From the NCBI GenBank assembly GCA_009728235.1, contig WNZI01000007.1, forward strand, positions 50,364-114,363: DNA of 64,000 bases, given 5' to 3'. The notes beneath the pieces are model-generated. The model saw only the letters and a program-made list of their open reading frames with translations, ran no database searches and was not told where the DNA came from. Shown piece after piece: positions 34,703 through 43,025 of the stretch. The stretch is from Vibrio cholerae (GTDB lineage: Bacteria > Actinomycetota > Actinomycetes > Actinomycetales > Micrococcaceae). Both the position numbers and the translations under genes were made by a program. Each line of letters opens with the position of its first letter. Position 1 is the first letter of the stretch.

Positions 34703-36598
34703 TCAGGTGGTGCTGAAGCGGTCCTTGAGTTCGTGGAGTTGTCCGCGGAGTTCGTCGGGCAGGGAGGTGCCGAAGCGGTCGTACCACTGCTCGATGCCCT
34801 CGAGTTCCTGGGCCCATTCGGCGGCGTCGACGTGGACGGCGGCTTCGACCTCCGCCGGGGTCATGTCCAGTCCGGTGAGGTCCAGTGCGTCCCCGGTGGG
34901 GACGTAGCCGATGGGTGTCTCCACGGCGTCCGCGGTGCCTTCGAGGCGTTCGATGACCCATTTCAGGACCCGGGAGTTGTCGCCGAATCCGGGCCAGGCG
35001 AAACCGCCCTCGGCGGTGCGGCGGAACCAGTTGACGAGGAAGATCTGCGGCAGCCGTTCCTGGTTCGCGCCGGCGCTGAGGGTGAGCCAGTGGCGGAGGT
35101 AGTCACCGGCGTCGTACCCGATGAACGGAAGCATCGCCATCGGGTCCCGGCGTACCCGGCCGACCTCGCCCGCCGCGGCGGCCGTGGTCTCGGAGGACAG
35201 GGTGGAGCCCATGAAGATGCCGTTCGCCCAGGACCGTGATTGGGTGACCAGGGGGACGGTGGTCTTCCGGCGGCCGCCGAAGAGGATCGCGGAGAGCTCG
35301 ACGCCGTCGGGCCGGTTGAACTCCTCTGCGAGCATGTCGATCTGGTCGATCGGGGTGCAGAACCGGGCGTTCGGATGGGCCGCGGGGCGGTCCAGGTCCC
35401 TGCCGATGGCGGGGGTCCAGTCGCGGCCCTGCCAGTCCGTCAGATGCGCCGGCACGTCCTCGGTCATGCCCTCCCACCAGACGCCGCCGTCGTCGGTGAG
35501 CGCGACGTTGGTGAAGACGGAGTTGCCCTTGGCGATGGCGCGCATCGCGTTCGGGTTGGTGTGCCAGCCGGTGCCGGGGGCGACGCCGAACAGGCCCGCT
35601 TCGGGGTTCACGGCCCGGAGTTCGCCCTCGGCACCGAAACGCATCCAGGTGATGTCGTCCCCCAGGGTCTCGACCTTCCAGCCTTCGATCGTGGGATCGA
35701 GCAGGGCGAGGTTGGTCTTCCCGCATGCCGAGGGGAACGCCGCCGACAGGTAGTACGTCTTGTCCTGGGGTGAGGTGAGTTTGAGGATCAGCATGTGCTC
35801 GGCGAGCCAGCCCTCGTCCCGGGCCATCACCGACGCGATCCGCAGGGCGTAGCACTTCTTCCCCAGCAGGGCGTTGCCGCCGTACCCGGATCCGTAGGAG
35901 AAGATGGAGCGCTCCTCGGGGAAGTGCACGATCCACTTGTCCTCGTTGCACGGCCACGGCACGTCCGTCTCACCCGGTTCCAGCGGAGCCCCCAGGGAGT
36001 GCAGGGCCGGGACGAATTCGGCGCCGAGTTCGGTCATCCGATCCAGGACCTTCGTGCCGATGGTTGCCATGATCCGCATCGACGTCACCACGTACGCGCT
36101 GTCGGTGATCTCGACCCCGAACTTCGGGTCCTGGGCGTCGAGGTGGCCCATCACGAACGGGATCACGTACATGGTCCGGCCCCGCATCGATCCCGTGAAC
36201 AGACCGGTGAGCTTCGCCTTCATCTCGTCCGGGTCCATCCAGTTGTTCGTGAAACCGGCCTCGCGCTCGTCCTTCGAGCAGATGAATGTCTGTTCCTCCA
36301 CCCGGGCGACGTCCCTGGGGTCCGAGAACGCCGCGAAGGAGTTCGGGAAAAGCTCCGGATTCAATCGCACGAACGTCCCGGACTCGACCAGGCCGTCGGT
36401 CAGCCGCGTGTTCTCCTCCACCGAGCCGTCCACCCAGACGACATCGGCCGGCTGCGTCAGTTGCTCGATCTCCCGCACCCACGCCAGCAGGCCCTCATGG
36501 GTGGTCGGCGCAGAGCCGACCGCATCCTGACGAACTCCACCCCCAGGACTCGTCGAGGTTGTGCCGACCTGATCAAGCTGGCGCACGGGATCGCCCAT
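34703..36598 (-). CDS. pckG: Phosphoenolpyruvate carboxykinase (GTP)
   Basis: This 631-residue enzyme converts oxaloacetate and GTP to phosphoenolpyruvate, the first committed step of gluconeogenesis. It has the kinase P-loop [17 protein letters not shown] with the reactive Cys, the oxaloacetate/PEP site ([15 protein letters not shown]), the GTP-binding segment ([13 protein letters not shown]) and the guanine-binding [15 protein letters not shown]. It is GTP- rather than ATP-type, as usual in Actinobacteria. Start ATG 36598 follows GGGAAG; the alternative ATG 36613 adds five residues. The gene is alone, with about 290 bp of upstream DNA to tRNA-Arg that carries no gene. Confidence 0.95.
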   Translation of the reverse strand: MGDPVRQLDQVGTTSTSPGGGVRQDAVGSAPTTHEGLLAWVREIEQLTQPADVVWVDGSVEENTRLTDGLVESGTFVRLNPELFPNSFAAFSDPRDVARVEEQTFICSKDEREAGFTNNWMDPDEMKAKLTGLFTGSMRGRTMYVIPFVMGHLDAQDPKFGVEITDSAYVVTSMRIMATIGTKVLDRMTELGAEFVPALHSLGAPLEPGETDVPWPCNEDKWIVHFPEERSIFSYGSGYGGNALLGKKCYALRIASVMARDEGWLAEHMLILKLTSPQDKTYYLSAAFPSACGKTNLALLDPTIEGWKVETLGDDITWMRFGAEGELRAVNPEAGLFGVAPGTGWHTNPNAMRAIAKGNSVFTNVALTDDGGVWWEGMTEDVPAHLTDWQGRDWTPAIGRDLDRPAAHPNARFCTPIDQIDMLAEEFNRPDGVELSAILFGGRRKTTVPLVTQSRSWANGIFMGSTLSSETTAAAAGEVGRVRRDPMAMLPFIGYDAGDYLRHWLTLSAGANQERLPQIFLVNWFRRTAEGGFAWPGFGDNSRVLKWVIERLEGTADAVETPIGYVPTGDALDLTGLDMTPAEVEAAVHVDAAEWAQELEGIEQWYDRFGTSLPDELRGQLHELKDRFSTT

Positions 36599-36889
36599 TA
36601 CTCTTCCCTTCATTGGGTGCTCGGTGTGTACCGATGCTAGGGCTGAGGTATTTCAGGTGGTCGCTCGCTTCGCGAAACAATCGGGACCGCTCCGCGGTGA
36701 TCCGCGCCGTTCCGCTGATGTCGAGCGCTTACACCGCATCCTGCTGTGACTAAGGTCACCTAGACCGGTCTACCACCGGGCGAGAGGCGGCAGTGATTAG
36801 GTGTCATGCCGATTCCACGCTAAAGTTATCTACGGCCAAACGGCCCGTTTGTAGGACGGATTCGCACACCGGATCGACCTACGACGGAT

Positions 36890-36965
36890 GCGTGCGTAGC
36901 TCAACGGATAGAGCATCTGACTACGGATCAGAAGGTTGGGGGTTCGAATCCCTTCGCGCGCACCA
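36890..36965 (+). tRNA. tRNA-Arg (anticodon ACG)
   Basis: 76 nt including an encoded CCA. Acceptor GCGTGCG pairs with CGCGCGC (one G-U), and the anticodon stem TCTGA/TCAGA encloses CTACGGA with ACG at 36923-36925. The T-loop is GGTTCGAATCC. The first anticodon base A34 is the target of the TadA deaminase encoded 4 kb away. Confidence 0.96.
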
Positions 36966-36980
36966 GGTTCCTCGAACCAT

Positions 36981-37012
36981 CGAAAGGCCCCGGCTCCGGT
37001 CGGGGCCTTTCG
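36981..37012 (+). terminator. Terminator after tRNA-Arg(ACG)
   Basis: 12-bp perfect arms (36981-36992 and 37001-37012) with an 8-nt loop and a T-run inside the descending arm. Confidence 0.85.
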
Positions 37013-37054
37013 TCTTGGGTTGCCCGGCTGACCGGTCGGTGAAAAGCTCTGCCT

Positions 37055-38471
37055 ATGAGCGAATCCAGAACCACTGATGTCATCGTGATCGGCGCCGGCG
37101 CGGTAGGCGAGAACGTAGCAGGACGCCTGGTCGAAAAGGGTCTCTCGGCGGTGATCGTCGAAGCGGACCTCATCGGTGGTGAGTGCTCCTACTGGGCATG
37201 CATGCCCTCCAAGGCCCTCCTGCGACCCGGCACGGTCCTGAACGCGGCGCGTGGCGTCGCGCGCCCGCGAGGCCGTGACCGGTTCTCTCGACGTGCAGCA
37301 GGTCCTCGACCGCCGGACATCCTTCACCTCGAACTGGGACGATTCCTCACAGGAGGAATGGGTTGCATCCGCGGGGATCACCCTCGAACGCGGCTGGGCG
37401 AAAGTGACCGGCGAGCGCGAGGTGGAAATCCGCCACCAGGACGGCTCCGAGGTGCGGTACACCGCTCACCATGCCGTCGTGCTCGCCACCGGTTCCACCC
37501 CGACGGTTCCGCCCATCGACGGACTCGCCGAGCTCGACTACTGGACCACCCGCGAGGCCACGTCCGCGCGCGAGGTCCCGGCGAGCCTGGCCGTCCTCGG
37601 CGGCGGGGTTGCCGGCGTCGAACTGGCACAGGCCTATGCGCGGCTGGGCTCCGACGTCACGATCATCGCGCGGAGCGGCATCCTCGGGAACTACCCGAAG
37701 GAGGCATCGGATCTCGTCCTCGAAGCCCTCCGTGGTGAGGGCCTGACCGTCCTGACGGACACCGCGACGAACGCCGTGCGCAAGGACGACCACCTGTTCG
37801 TGCTCGACGTCGGTGACGGCAGCAGCGTCACAGCCGAGAGGTTGCTCGTGTCCACCGGACGCCACCCGCACACGGCGGGCCTCGGCCTGGAGGAACTCGG
37901 GCTGGACCCGAAGAAGATCGTCAGGGACGACACCGGGCGAGTGCCGGACGCCGGAGGCTGGCTCTACGCTGTAGGGGACGCCGGAGGGCGGGTCCAGCTG
38001 ACGCACCAGGGGAAGTACGAGGCCCGGATGACCGCGGATGCGATCGCGGCCCGGGCGGACGGCACGCTGGGCGACACGGCGGCGGACTGGAGCCCCTACG
38101 CCGCGACCGCGGATCGAGGCGCCGTTCCCCAGGTCGTGTTCACCGACCCGGAGATCGCTATGGTCGGACGAACGGTCGAGCAAGCGCGGAAGGACGGCAT
38201 CAACGCCTCCGAGACGTCACTGCCCATTGCAGTCGGCGGGTCGGCCCTTCATTCCGACGGTTACAAGGGGTGGGCGCAGATCGTCGTCGACGAGGACCGC
38301 AAAGTGCTCGTGGGGGTGACCTTCGCCGGACCTGAAGTCTCCGAGATGCTCCATGCCGCGACGATCGCCGTCGTGGGCGAAGTTCCGCTTCATCGCCTGT
38401 GGCATGCAGTGCCGGCCTATCCCACGGTGAGCGAGGTCTGGCTCCGGTTGCTCGAGAAGTACGGGATGTAG
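37055..38471 (+). pseudogene. Pyridine nucleotide-disulfide reductase family flavoprotein, frameshifted
   Basis: A dihydrolipoamide dehydrogenase/mercuric reductase-like enzyme. From ATG 37055 it reads the FAD-binding fold (DVIVIGAGAVGENVAGRL) and the active-site region (LIGGECSYWACMPSKALLRP), where the redox pair appears as C-S-Y-W-A-C. Near 37256-37264 the frame shifts, and the rest (EAVTGSLDVQQVLDRR, the second Rossmann loop SLAVLGGGVAGVELAQAYA, LYAVGDAGGRVQLTHQGKY, HAVPAYPTVSEVWLRLLEKY) continues to 38471. Loss of two G's in a GCGCGC run, or one extra base, fits. The C-terminal H-x-x-P-x-Y-P-T signature is intact, so only this short indel breaks the gene. Confidence 0.85.
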
Positions 38472-38487
38472 GGGCGCCACCCCGGCG

Positions 38488-39024
38488 TCAGCGGCGGGTC
38501 GACGCCCGGCGCACCACGAAATCGGTGACGTCGGCGTCCCGCCCGTCGAGCTCCGCCCACTCGCCGTCGTACGTCATGACGGTGAGGCCTGCCGAGGGGT
38601 AGTCCGTGGCCAGGTCCATCACGGCCCGCTCGTCGGAACGAACCGAGGACAGGCGCATCGCCAGTTCCTGCACTCCGGGGTTGTGCGCGATCACGAGCAG
38701 GCTCGTCACCGTCGGAGGGACATAATTGATGAGGGCCAGTATCTCCGCGGGGCGCGCAGCGTACAGATCGTCCTCGAGCTTGGGCGTCGGCGCCTTGTCC
38801 CCGAGCTCCTTGCACACCCAGGTGCAGGTCTGCCGTGTGCGGAGCGCCGTGGACACCAGGATGAAGTCCGGGACGGCGTCGTGCTCGACCATCCACCGCC
38901 CGATCAGCGGGGCGTCCGCATGCCCCCTCGAACTGAGGGAGCGCTCGTGGTCCGTCACGCCCGCCTGGAACTCGGCCTTCGCATGGCGCAGCAACATGAG
39001 CTTCTTCAGGTGGTGGGAGGCCAT
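38488..39024 (-). CDS. SixA-type histidine phosphatase family protein
   Basis: A 178-residue member of the histidine phosphatase (RHG) superfamily, closest in style to SixA, which dephosphorylates phosphohistidine. The catalytic RHG-like motif is LMLLRHAKAE near the N-terminus, and the second catalytic His lies in VTSLLVIAHNPGVQELAMRL. SixA-like proteins are short like this one. Actual substrate is unknown. A TAGACT box 7 nt before the ATG suggests a leaderless transcript. The gene faces the disulfide reductase tail to tail. Confidence 0.86.
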   Translation of the reverse strand: MASHHLKKLMLLRHAKAEFQAGVTDHERSLSSRGHADAPLIGRWMVEHDAVPDFILVSTALRTRQTCTWVCKELGDKAPTPKLEDDLYAARPAEILALINYVPPTVTSLLVIAHNPGVQELAMRLSSVRSDERAVMDLATDYPSAGLTVMTYDGEWAELDGRDADVTDFVVRRASTRR

Positions 39025-39031
39025 GATCGAA

Positions 39032-39037
39032 AGTCTA
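39032..39037 (-). promoter_or_regulatory. -10 box for leaderless sixA-like mRNA
   Basis: TAGACT on the minus strand, 7 nt before ATG 39024. Confidence 0.5.
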
Positions 39038-39060
39038 TGGCCTCCCCTCAGGAGGGATCC

Positions 39061-39876
39061 CTAGATGGAGTACTCCGGTGCCGCCCAGACGACCACTTCC
39101 GGGTGGTCGTAGAAGCGGTAGCCCTGGCCGCGTACCGTGCGCACGGTGTTCGCCAGGCGTCCGAGCTTCGAGCGAAGGCGCCGGATGTGCACGTCGATGG
39201 TGCGCTCGTTCGGCACCTCGTCGGCGTTCCGCCAGAGTCCGCTCAGCAACTCCTCGCGCCCCACGGTCCGGCTCGCGTTCTCCACGAGGTAGTTGAGGAG
39301 CTCGAACTCCTTGAAGGTCAGGTTCAGGGTCTCGCCGTCGAGGTGCACCTCGCGCCGGGACAGGTCGATGAGTACGCCGGTGGGACGCGGGGGCTGCGCC
39401 TGCGCAGGGGCGGGCGTCTCGGGCCGGGGACGTCTCGCAACCGTGGGATCGCCCAGTGCGGCACGAACGACGTCGATGTCGGAGCCCGGGGAATCCGCCG
39501 GCGCCAACGCGACCGCGGCGTGGCTCTCCGCCGTCGGAACGAGGGAGCGCACGTAGGCGCGGACGTCCTGGGCCAGCTTGGAGAACGTGGTGCCGGCGGC
39601 GGCGGCGGTCGCCTCGTCGAGCGCGACGTAGAGCACGAATCCCCTGGCGGTCGTGTCTCCCGTCACGGCCTGCGGCCCAGGCAGTCCGTTGGGCGTGACG
39701 ACGGGGACGGGAGCACTCATCGGCTGGGCGTCGGCGCCGGGTACCGCCGACAGGCGCGAGTAACTCTGCGGCGCCTGGGAAGCATGCTCGGTGAACGGGG
39801 TGCCGAACGGCTGGCGTACCTGCCGGTTCTGCGGGGAGCGGAGGGAGATATGGACGTAGCCCGGATTTACTGACAT
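39061..39876 (-). CDS. Orphan OmpR-type winged-helix transcription regulator
   Basis: A 271-residue DNA-binding protein. The C-terminal 90 residues are a clear OmpR/PhoB winged helix (LTFKEFELLNYLVENASRTV, REELLSGLWRN, TIDVHIRRLRSKLG, TVRGQGYRFYDHPE). The first 170 residues contain no receiver domain: no DD pocket or phospho-Asp region is visible, only a short beta/helical stretch (FVLYVALDEATAAAAGTTFS) within Pro/Ala-rich sequence. It therefore probably does not take a phosphate signal. ATG 39876 has GAGG 8 nt upstream. Ordered GTAAC half-sites lie upstream at 40107-40132. No partner kinase is nearby. Confidence 0.85.
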   Translation of the reverse strand: MSVNPGYVHISLRSPQNRQVRQPFGTPFTEHASQAPQSYSRLSAVPGADAQPMSAPVPVVTPNGLPGPQAVTGDTTARGFVLYVALDEATAAAAGTTFSKLAQDVRAYVRSLVPTAESHAAVALAPADSPGSDIDVVRAALGDPTVARRPRPETPAPAQAQPPRPTGVLIDLSRREVHLDGETLNLTFKEFELLNYLVENASRTVGREELLSGLWRNADEVPNERTIDVHIRRLRSKLGRLANTVRTVRGQGYRFYDHPEVVVWAAPEYSI

Positions 39877-40305
39877 GTAAACAACCTCGTGAAGTATGCC
39901 GTCATCGCGGCTCGAATGCGGGATGTGCCCGGTCGGGATGAAGATGGATGCCCGCCGTTGGGCTTGAAGTGCGTAAGAGGGGTTGGGGTATAACCGCTAC
40001 GCGTGCATTCGATAGCAGCGACGTTCCGCGCCGGACATCGAGTCCGGGGAGGGAACTGCGGCTGCAGATGCGAGTGAGTTGATGTTCACGCCTCGAATTA
40101 TTGCATGTAACAATCGCTTACGCGCAAGTAACAATGGCCGACGTCCAGCATGTGGGCACTGCGGCCGGACGGCGGCGGGCTTCACACGGCGCGGTCGGAC
40201 AGGAGTGCGAGGGCGAATCAGGACTTCCGCCTCTTCGCAAGTCGCCCGGGCAGGGCCCGGGTCCGGACATCTCCCGTCAGGAGATCAGGTGACGGCAGCC
40301 GGCAG
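39877..40305. promoter_or_regulatory. 429-bp intergenic region with tandem GTAAC half-sites (40107-40132)
   Basis: No gene is supported on either strand. The region 40080-40140 is markedly less GC-rich than its surroundings and contains GTAAC (40107), CTTAC (40117) and GTAAC (40128), spaced 10 and 11 bp, within a GTAACAAT direct repeat 21 bp apart. Such helix-phased repeats are typical of OmpR-family winged-helix binding sites. The next gene downstream on the minus strand is the orphan winged-helix regulator, so autoregulation is plausible. Confidence 0.5.
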
Positions 40306-40941
40306 CTAACCCACGACGCCGTAGAGGCGGTCTCCAGCGTCGCCGAGGCCGGGCACGATGTAGGACTTCTCGTTGAGCTTCTCGTCGATGGACGCCAGCA
40401 CGATGGTGACGTTGCGTCCGTCGAGCTCCTCCTGCAGGGTCGCGAGGCCCTCGGGAGCCGCGAGCAGGCAGATGCAGGTGATGTCCGCGGCGCCGCGGGC
40501 GAAGAGGAACTTGATGGCTTCGCGGAGCGTGCCTCCGGTTGCGAGCATCGGGTCGAGCACGAAGACCTGGCGTCCGGTGAGGTCGTCGGGGAGCCGCTCT
40601 GCGTAGGTGATGGCCTCGAGGGTCTCCTCGTTGCGGGCCATGCCGAGGAAGCCGACCTCGGCCGTGGGCACCAGTCGCGTCATTCCTTCGAGCATGCCGA
40701 GCCCGGCACGGAGGATGGGCACGACGAGCGGGGTGGGCTTGACGAGGCCCGTTCCCTCGGTGGCGGTAACGGGCGTCTCGATCGAGACGGTCTCCACCCG
40801 GACATCACGGGTGGCTTCGTAGGCCAGCAACGTGACGAGTTCCTCGGTGAGCAGGCGGAACACCGGCGACGACGTGTCCTTGTCCCGGAGAACCGTGAGT
40901 TTGTGGGCTACCAGGGGGTGATCGACTACCAGTACACGCAT
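40306..40941 (-). CDS. upp: Uracil phosphoribosyltransferase
   Basis: A 211-residue pyrimidine-salvage enzyme that makes UMP from uracil and PRPP. It has the uracil-pocket and flexible region ([20 protein letters not shown]), the PRPP-binding loop ([20 protein letters not shown]) and the C-terminal uracil-recognition segment ([14 protein letters not shown]). Length is the family norm. There is no Shine-Dalgarno sequence; a TACTTT box 6 nt before the ATG suggests a leaderless mRNA from a promoter that overlaps the divergent tadA promoter. Confidence 0.96.
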   Translation of the reverse strand: MRVLVVDHPLVAHKLTVLRDKDTSSPVFRLLTEELVTLLAYEATRDVRVETVSIETPVTATEGTGLVKPTPLVVPILRAGLGMLEGMTRLVPTAEVGFLGMARNEETLEAITYAERLPDDLTGRQVFVLDPMLATGGTLREAIKFLFARGAADITCICLLAAPEGLATLQEELDGRNVTIVLASIDEKLNEKSYIVPGLGDAGDRLYGVVG

Positions 40942-40947
40942 GCGTCA

Positions 40948-40957
40948 AAAGTACCAT
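40948..40957. promoter_or_regulatory. Bidirectional promoter: overlapping divergent -10 boxes for upp and tadA
   Basis: Minus-strand TACTTT (40953-40948) lies 6 nt before the upp ATG; plus-strand TACCAT (40952-40957) lies 7 nt before the tadA ATG. The two boxes share the palindromic TA at 40952-40953. Only 23 bp separate the start codons, so there is room for just one polymerase at a time and both mRNAs should be leaderless. Confidence 0.6.
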
Positions 40958-40964
40958 TGGGTTC

Positions 40965-41459
40965 ATGTCGCCCTCCGTCCCACCCGTCGATCCCCGGCAC
41001 GCCGCGTGGATGGGGCTCGCTCTGGACGCGGCTCAGCTGACCGGGACCAGCGCGGACGTGCCGATCGGCGCCGTCGTCGTCGGTGCTGACGGACGAGTTC
41101 TCGGCACGGGCTGGAACCAGCGTGAGGAGCTGGGCGATCCCACCGCCCACGCCGAGGTGCAGGCCATCCGTGAAGCTGCAGCCGGGTCGGGCGGATGGCG
41201 CCTGGACGCTTGCACACTCGTGGTCACGCTCGAACCCTGCGCGATGTGCGCGGGAGCCTCGGTGCTGGCCCGCATTCCCCGCGTGGTCTTCGGGGCCTGG
41301 GACGAGAAGGCGGGTGCCGCGGGCACCGTGTTCGACGTGCTGCGCGAGCGTCGCCTGAATCACTGGACCGAGGTCTTCGGGGGTGTGCGGGAGGATGAGT
41401 GCGCGCAGTTACTCAAGGACTTCTTCGCCGTCCAGAGGTCCGGTTCCGGCTCCCGGTGA
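40965..41459 (+). CDS. tadA: tRNA-adenosine(34) deaminase TadA
   Basis: A 164-residue zinc deaminase that turns A34 of tRNA-Arg(ACG) into inosine. The zinc and proton-shuttle motif is PTAHAEVQAIREAA, and the second zinc site is TLEPCAMCAGASVLARI. FGAWDEKAGAAGTVFDVL and the C-terminal basic helix fit TadA rather than guanine or cytosine deaminase. ATG 40965 lacks a ribosome-binding site and fits a leaderless mRNA. Its likely substrate tRNA is in this window at 36890-36965. Confidence 0.9.
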   Translation: MSPSVPPVDPRHAAWMGLALDAAQLTGTSADVPIGAVVVGADGRVLGTGWNQREELGDPTAHAEVQAIREAAAGSGGWRLDACTLVVTLEPCAMCAGASVLARIPRVVFGAWDEKAGAAGTVFDVLRERRLNHWTEVFGGVREDECAQLLKDFFAVQRSGSGSR

Positions 41460-41508
41460 TCCTGCGTAGGCTGAAGGAATCCGCAGCAGGATCCATCAAG
41501 GAGTAGAC

Positions 41509-41997
41509 GTGGCAGATCAGCAGGACGGCATGAAGGAAGTACAGGACATCCTCGGCAAGGCCGACATCGCGATCCTCACCACCATGAGCCTGGACGGTCA
41601 GCTCGTCAGCCGTCCCCTCGCGCTGCAGGCGAAGGACTTCGACGGAGACCTGTGGTTCTTCACCGAGGACCCCTCCCCCAAGGCGGACGAGATCCGCGCC
41701 AACCCACAGGTCAACGTCTCGGCGAGCACGGGCAAGGGCTACGTCTCGATCGCCGGCACAGCCACCCTCTCCAAGGACCAGGCGAAGATCGACGAGCTGT
41801 GGGGGCCATCGGTGTCCGCCTGGTTCGAGAACGGCCGGGATGATCCCGCCGTCGCCCTGCTCCATGTCGACGCCCACACTGCCGAGTACTGGTCCATGGA
41901 CGCGCCACGCGTGGTCTCTGCCGTGAAGATGGTCAAGGGACTCGTGACCGGCAGCAAGCCCAGCTCCGGCAAGAACGACGTCATCGAGCTCCCCTAG
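41509..41997 (+). CDS. Pyridoxamine 5'-phosphate oxidase-like general stress protein
   Basis: A 162-residue split-barrel flavin-binding protein of the GSP26/YdaG type (Pyrid_ox_like). It shows DIAILTTMSLDGQLVSRPLA, DLWFFTEDPSPKADEI, KGYVSIAGTATLSKDQAKID and EYWSMDAPRVVSAVKMVKG. These bind FMN or FAD and are induced by general stress in bacilli; the enzymatic role is unclear. GTG 41509 has AAGGAG upstream. A TAGGCT box at 41466-41471 could be its promoter. Confidence 0.88.
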   Translation: MADQQDGMKEVQDILGKADIAILTTMSLDGQLVSRPLALQAKDFDGDLWFFTEDPSPKADEIRANPQVNVSASTGKGYVSIAGTATLSKDQAKIDELWGPSVSAWFENGRDDPAVALLHVDAHTAEYWSMDAPRVVSAVKMVKGLVTGSKPSSGKNDVIELP

Positions 41998-42049
41998 CGG
42001 CAAGCCCGTTTTGGGACTCGGGCGCTGCACCCGGTAAAGTAGCGGCGTT

Positions 42050-42139
42050 GGTGACGTGTCCGAGCGGCCGAAGGTGCAACACTCGAAATGTTGTTTGGTG
42101 TAAAAGCCAACGTGGGTTCAAATCCCACCGTCACCGCCA
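42050..42139 (+). tRNA. tRNA-Ser (anticodon CGA)
   Basis: A class II tRNA of 87 nt plus encoded CCA. Acceptor GGTGACG pairs with CGTCACC, and the anticodon loop CTCGAAA (stem CAACA/TGTTG) has CGA at 42084-42086. Long variable arm; T-loop GGTTCAAATCC. Confidence 0.96.
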
Positions 42140-42144
42140 CCCGG

Positions 42145-42186
42145 AAGGCTCCGCAGCCCTTGTGAACTCAAGGATGCGGAGCCTTT
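42145..42186 (+). terminator. Terminator after tRNA-Ser(CGA)
   Basis: 11-bp arms (42145-42155 and 42175-42185) ending in TTT, just after the tRNA. Confidence 0.8.
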
Positions 42187-42277
42187 CGCTTTGTCTGTCG
42201 CCGACCATCTCATCCGGCTCGTGACAACGTAGCTGCTCGGGTGCGGCTACAACCTTCGGTCATGCTCATGACGATGG

Positions 42278-42682
42278 TCACGTACCTGGTGGAGACCCGC
42301 TCAGCGGCGTGCGCTGAGAGACCCAGACCGGACCGACCTGCGTCATGAACTCGTCATAGCAGGACTGCATGAGCTGATCGGTCGGCGGCCCATCGCCACT
42401 GTAGGAGGACTGGAAGCCGAGCTGGTTACCGTCCTGCTCGGTGATCGGTCCGACGCCGAAGCCTTTGCCCTGCAGACAGTCGCGTGTCGCACCGACCGCG
42501 TCGCGGTACTCGGTCTCGGTCACACCCAGGTCTTCCAGGACCGCGCGTTGGTACTCGCTGGTGCTGTCTCGCATCTGGCGCTTCTCGTCCTCGGAGAAGG
42601 ACGGTGCGAAAGAGCAGCCGACGAGCAGAAGAGCTCCGCAGCCAACAACTCCGGGGAGTGCGAACCTCGACCTGTCATCCAT
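42278..42682 (-). CDS. Small lipoprotein of unknown function
   Basis: A 134-residue secreted lipoprotein. The signal sequence (RFALPGVVGCGALLLVGC) ends in a lipobox LLVGC. The mature part is acidic, with two Cys (TRDCLQGKGFGVG, LMQSCYDEFMTQ) that could form a disulfide. I recognise no domain. ATG 42682 has AGGA about 9 nt upstream. It follows the small membrane protein gene by 52 bp on the same strand and may be co-transcribed. Confidence 0.7.
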   Translation of the reverse strand: MDDRSRFALPGVVGCGALLLVGCSFAPSFSEDEKRQMRDSTSEYQRAVLEDLGVTETEYRDAVGATRDCLQGKGFGVGPITEQDGNQLGFQSSYSGDGPPTDQLMQSCYDEFMTQVGPVWVSQRTPLSGSPPGT

Positions 42683-42734
42683 GGGAACATCCTGCCCCGT
42701 GACGACAGGCACGTCGAGGAGCAGTCGCTGACAG

Positions 42735-42950
42735 CTACTCGTCAGGGTCTCTCCATCCGCCCCGGCGTGACATCGACGGCGCCACGGGTTCCGGTGCTCG
42801 CCAGATGACGATCATCGCGGTGGCCGCCGGTCCCAGAAGGAGGGAGATCAGGAACCACGCCCAGCGAGAGCGGTTCTTCTGCTCAGCCAGCCCGGCGTTG
42901 ATCAGGGCGACGGTGAACCAGAAAAAGCCGGAGCTGACATAGTCATCCAT
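42735..42950 (-). CDS. Small membrane protein
   Basis: A 71-residue protein with two membrane segments (SGFFWFTVALINAGLA and WAWFLISLLLGPAATAMIVI) separated by a short basic loop, and a polar C-terminus. AAGGTGG lies 5-6 nt before the ATG. It resembles the widespread short two-helix antitoxin-like or immunity-like membrane proteins only in layout; no family is assigned. It is upstream of the small lipoprotein gene. Confidence 0.7.
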   Translation of the reverse strand: MDDYVSSGFFWFTVALINAGLAEQKNRSRWAWFLISLLLGPAATAMIVIWRAPEPVAPSMSRRGGWRDPDE

Positions 42951-43025
42951 TGATCCACCTTAATCACACGTGGAAGGGCGGTCGCTCAGAGTAGCGAGCG
43001 TCGGAACGACACGGAGGGACCGCAG

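Noticed and set aside
39997..40185. 62-codon leftward frame in the 429-bp gap
   Set aside because: No ribosome-binding site, no recognisable content, and it overlaps the likely operator region.
20680..42139. Genomic island at a tRNA gene
   Set aside because: No integrase, transposase, composition break or repeated tRNA 3' end was found next to any of the four tRNAs.
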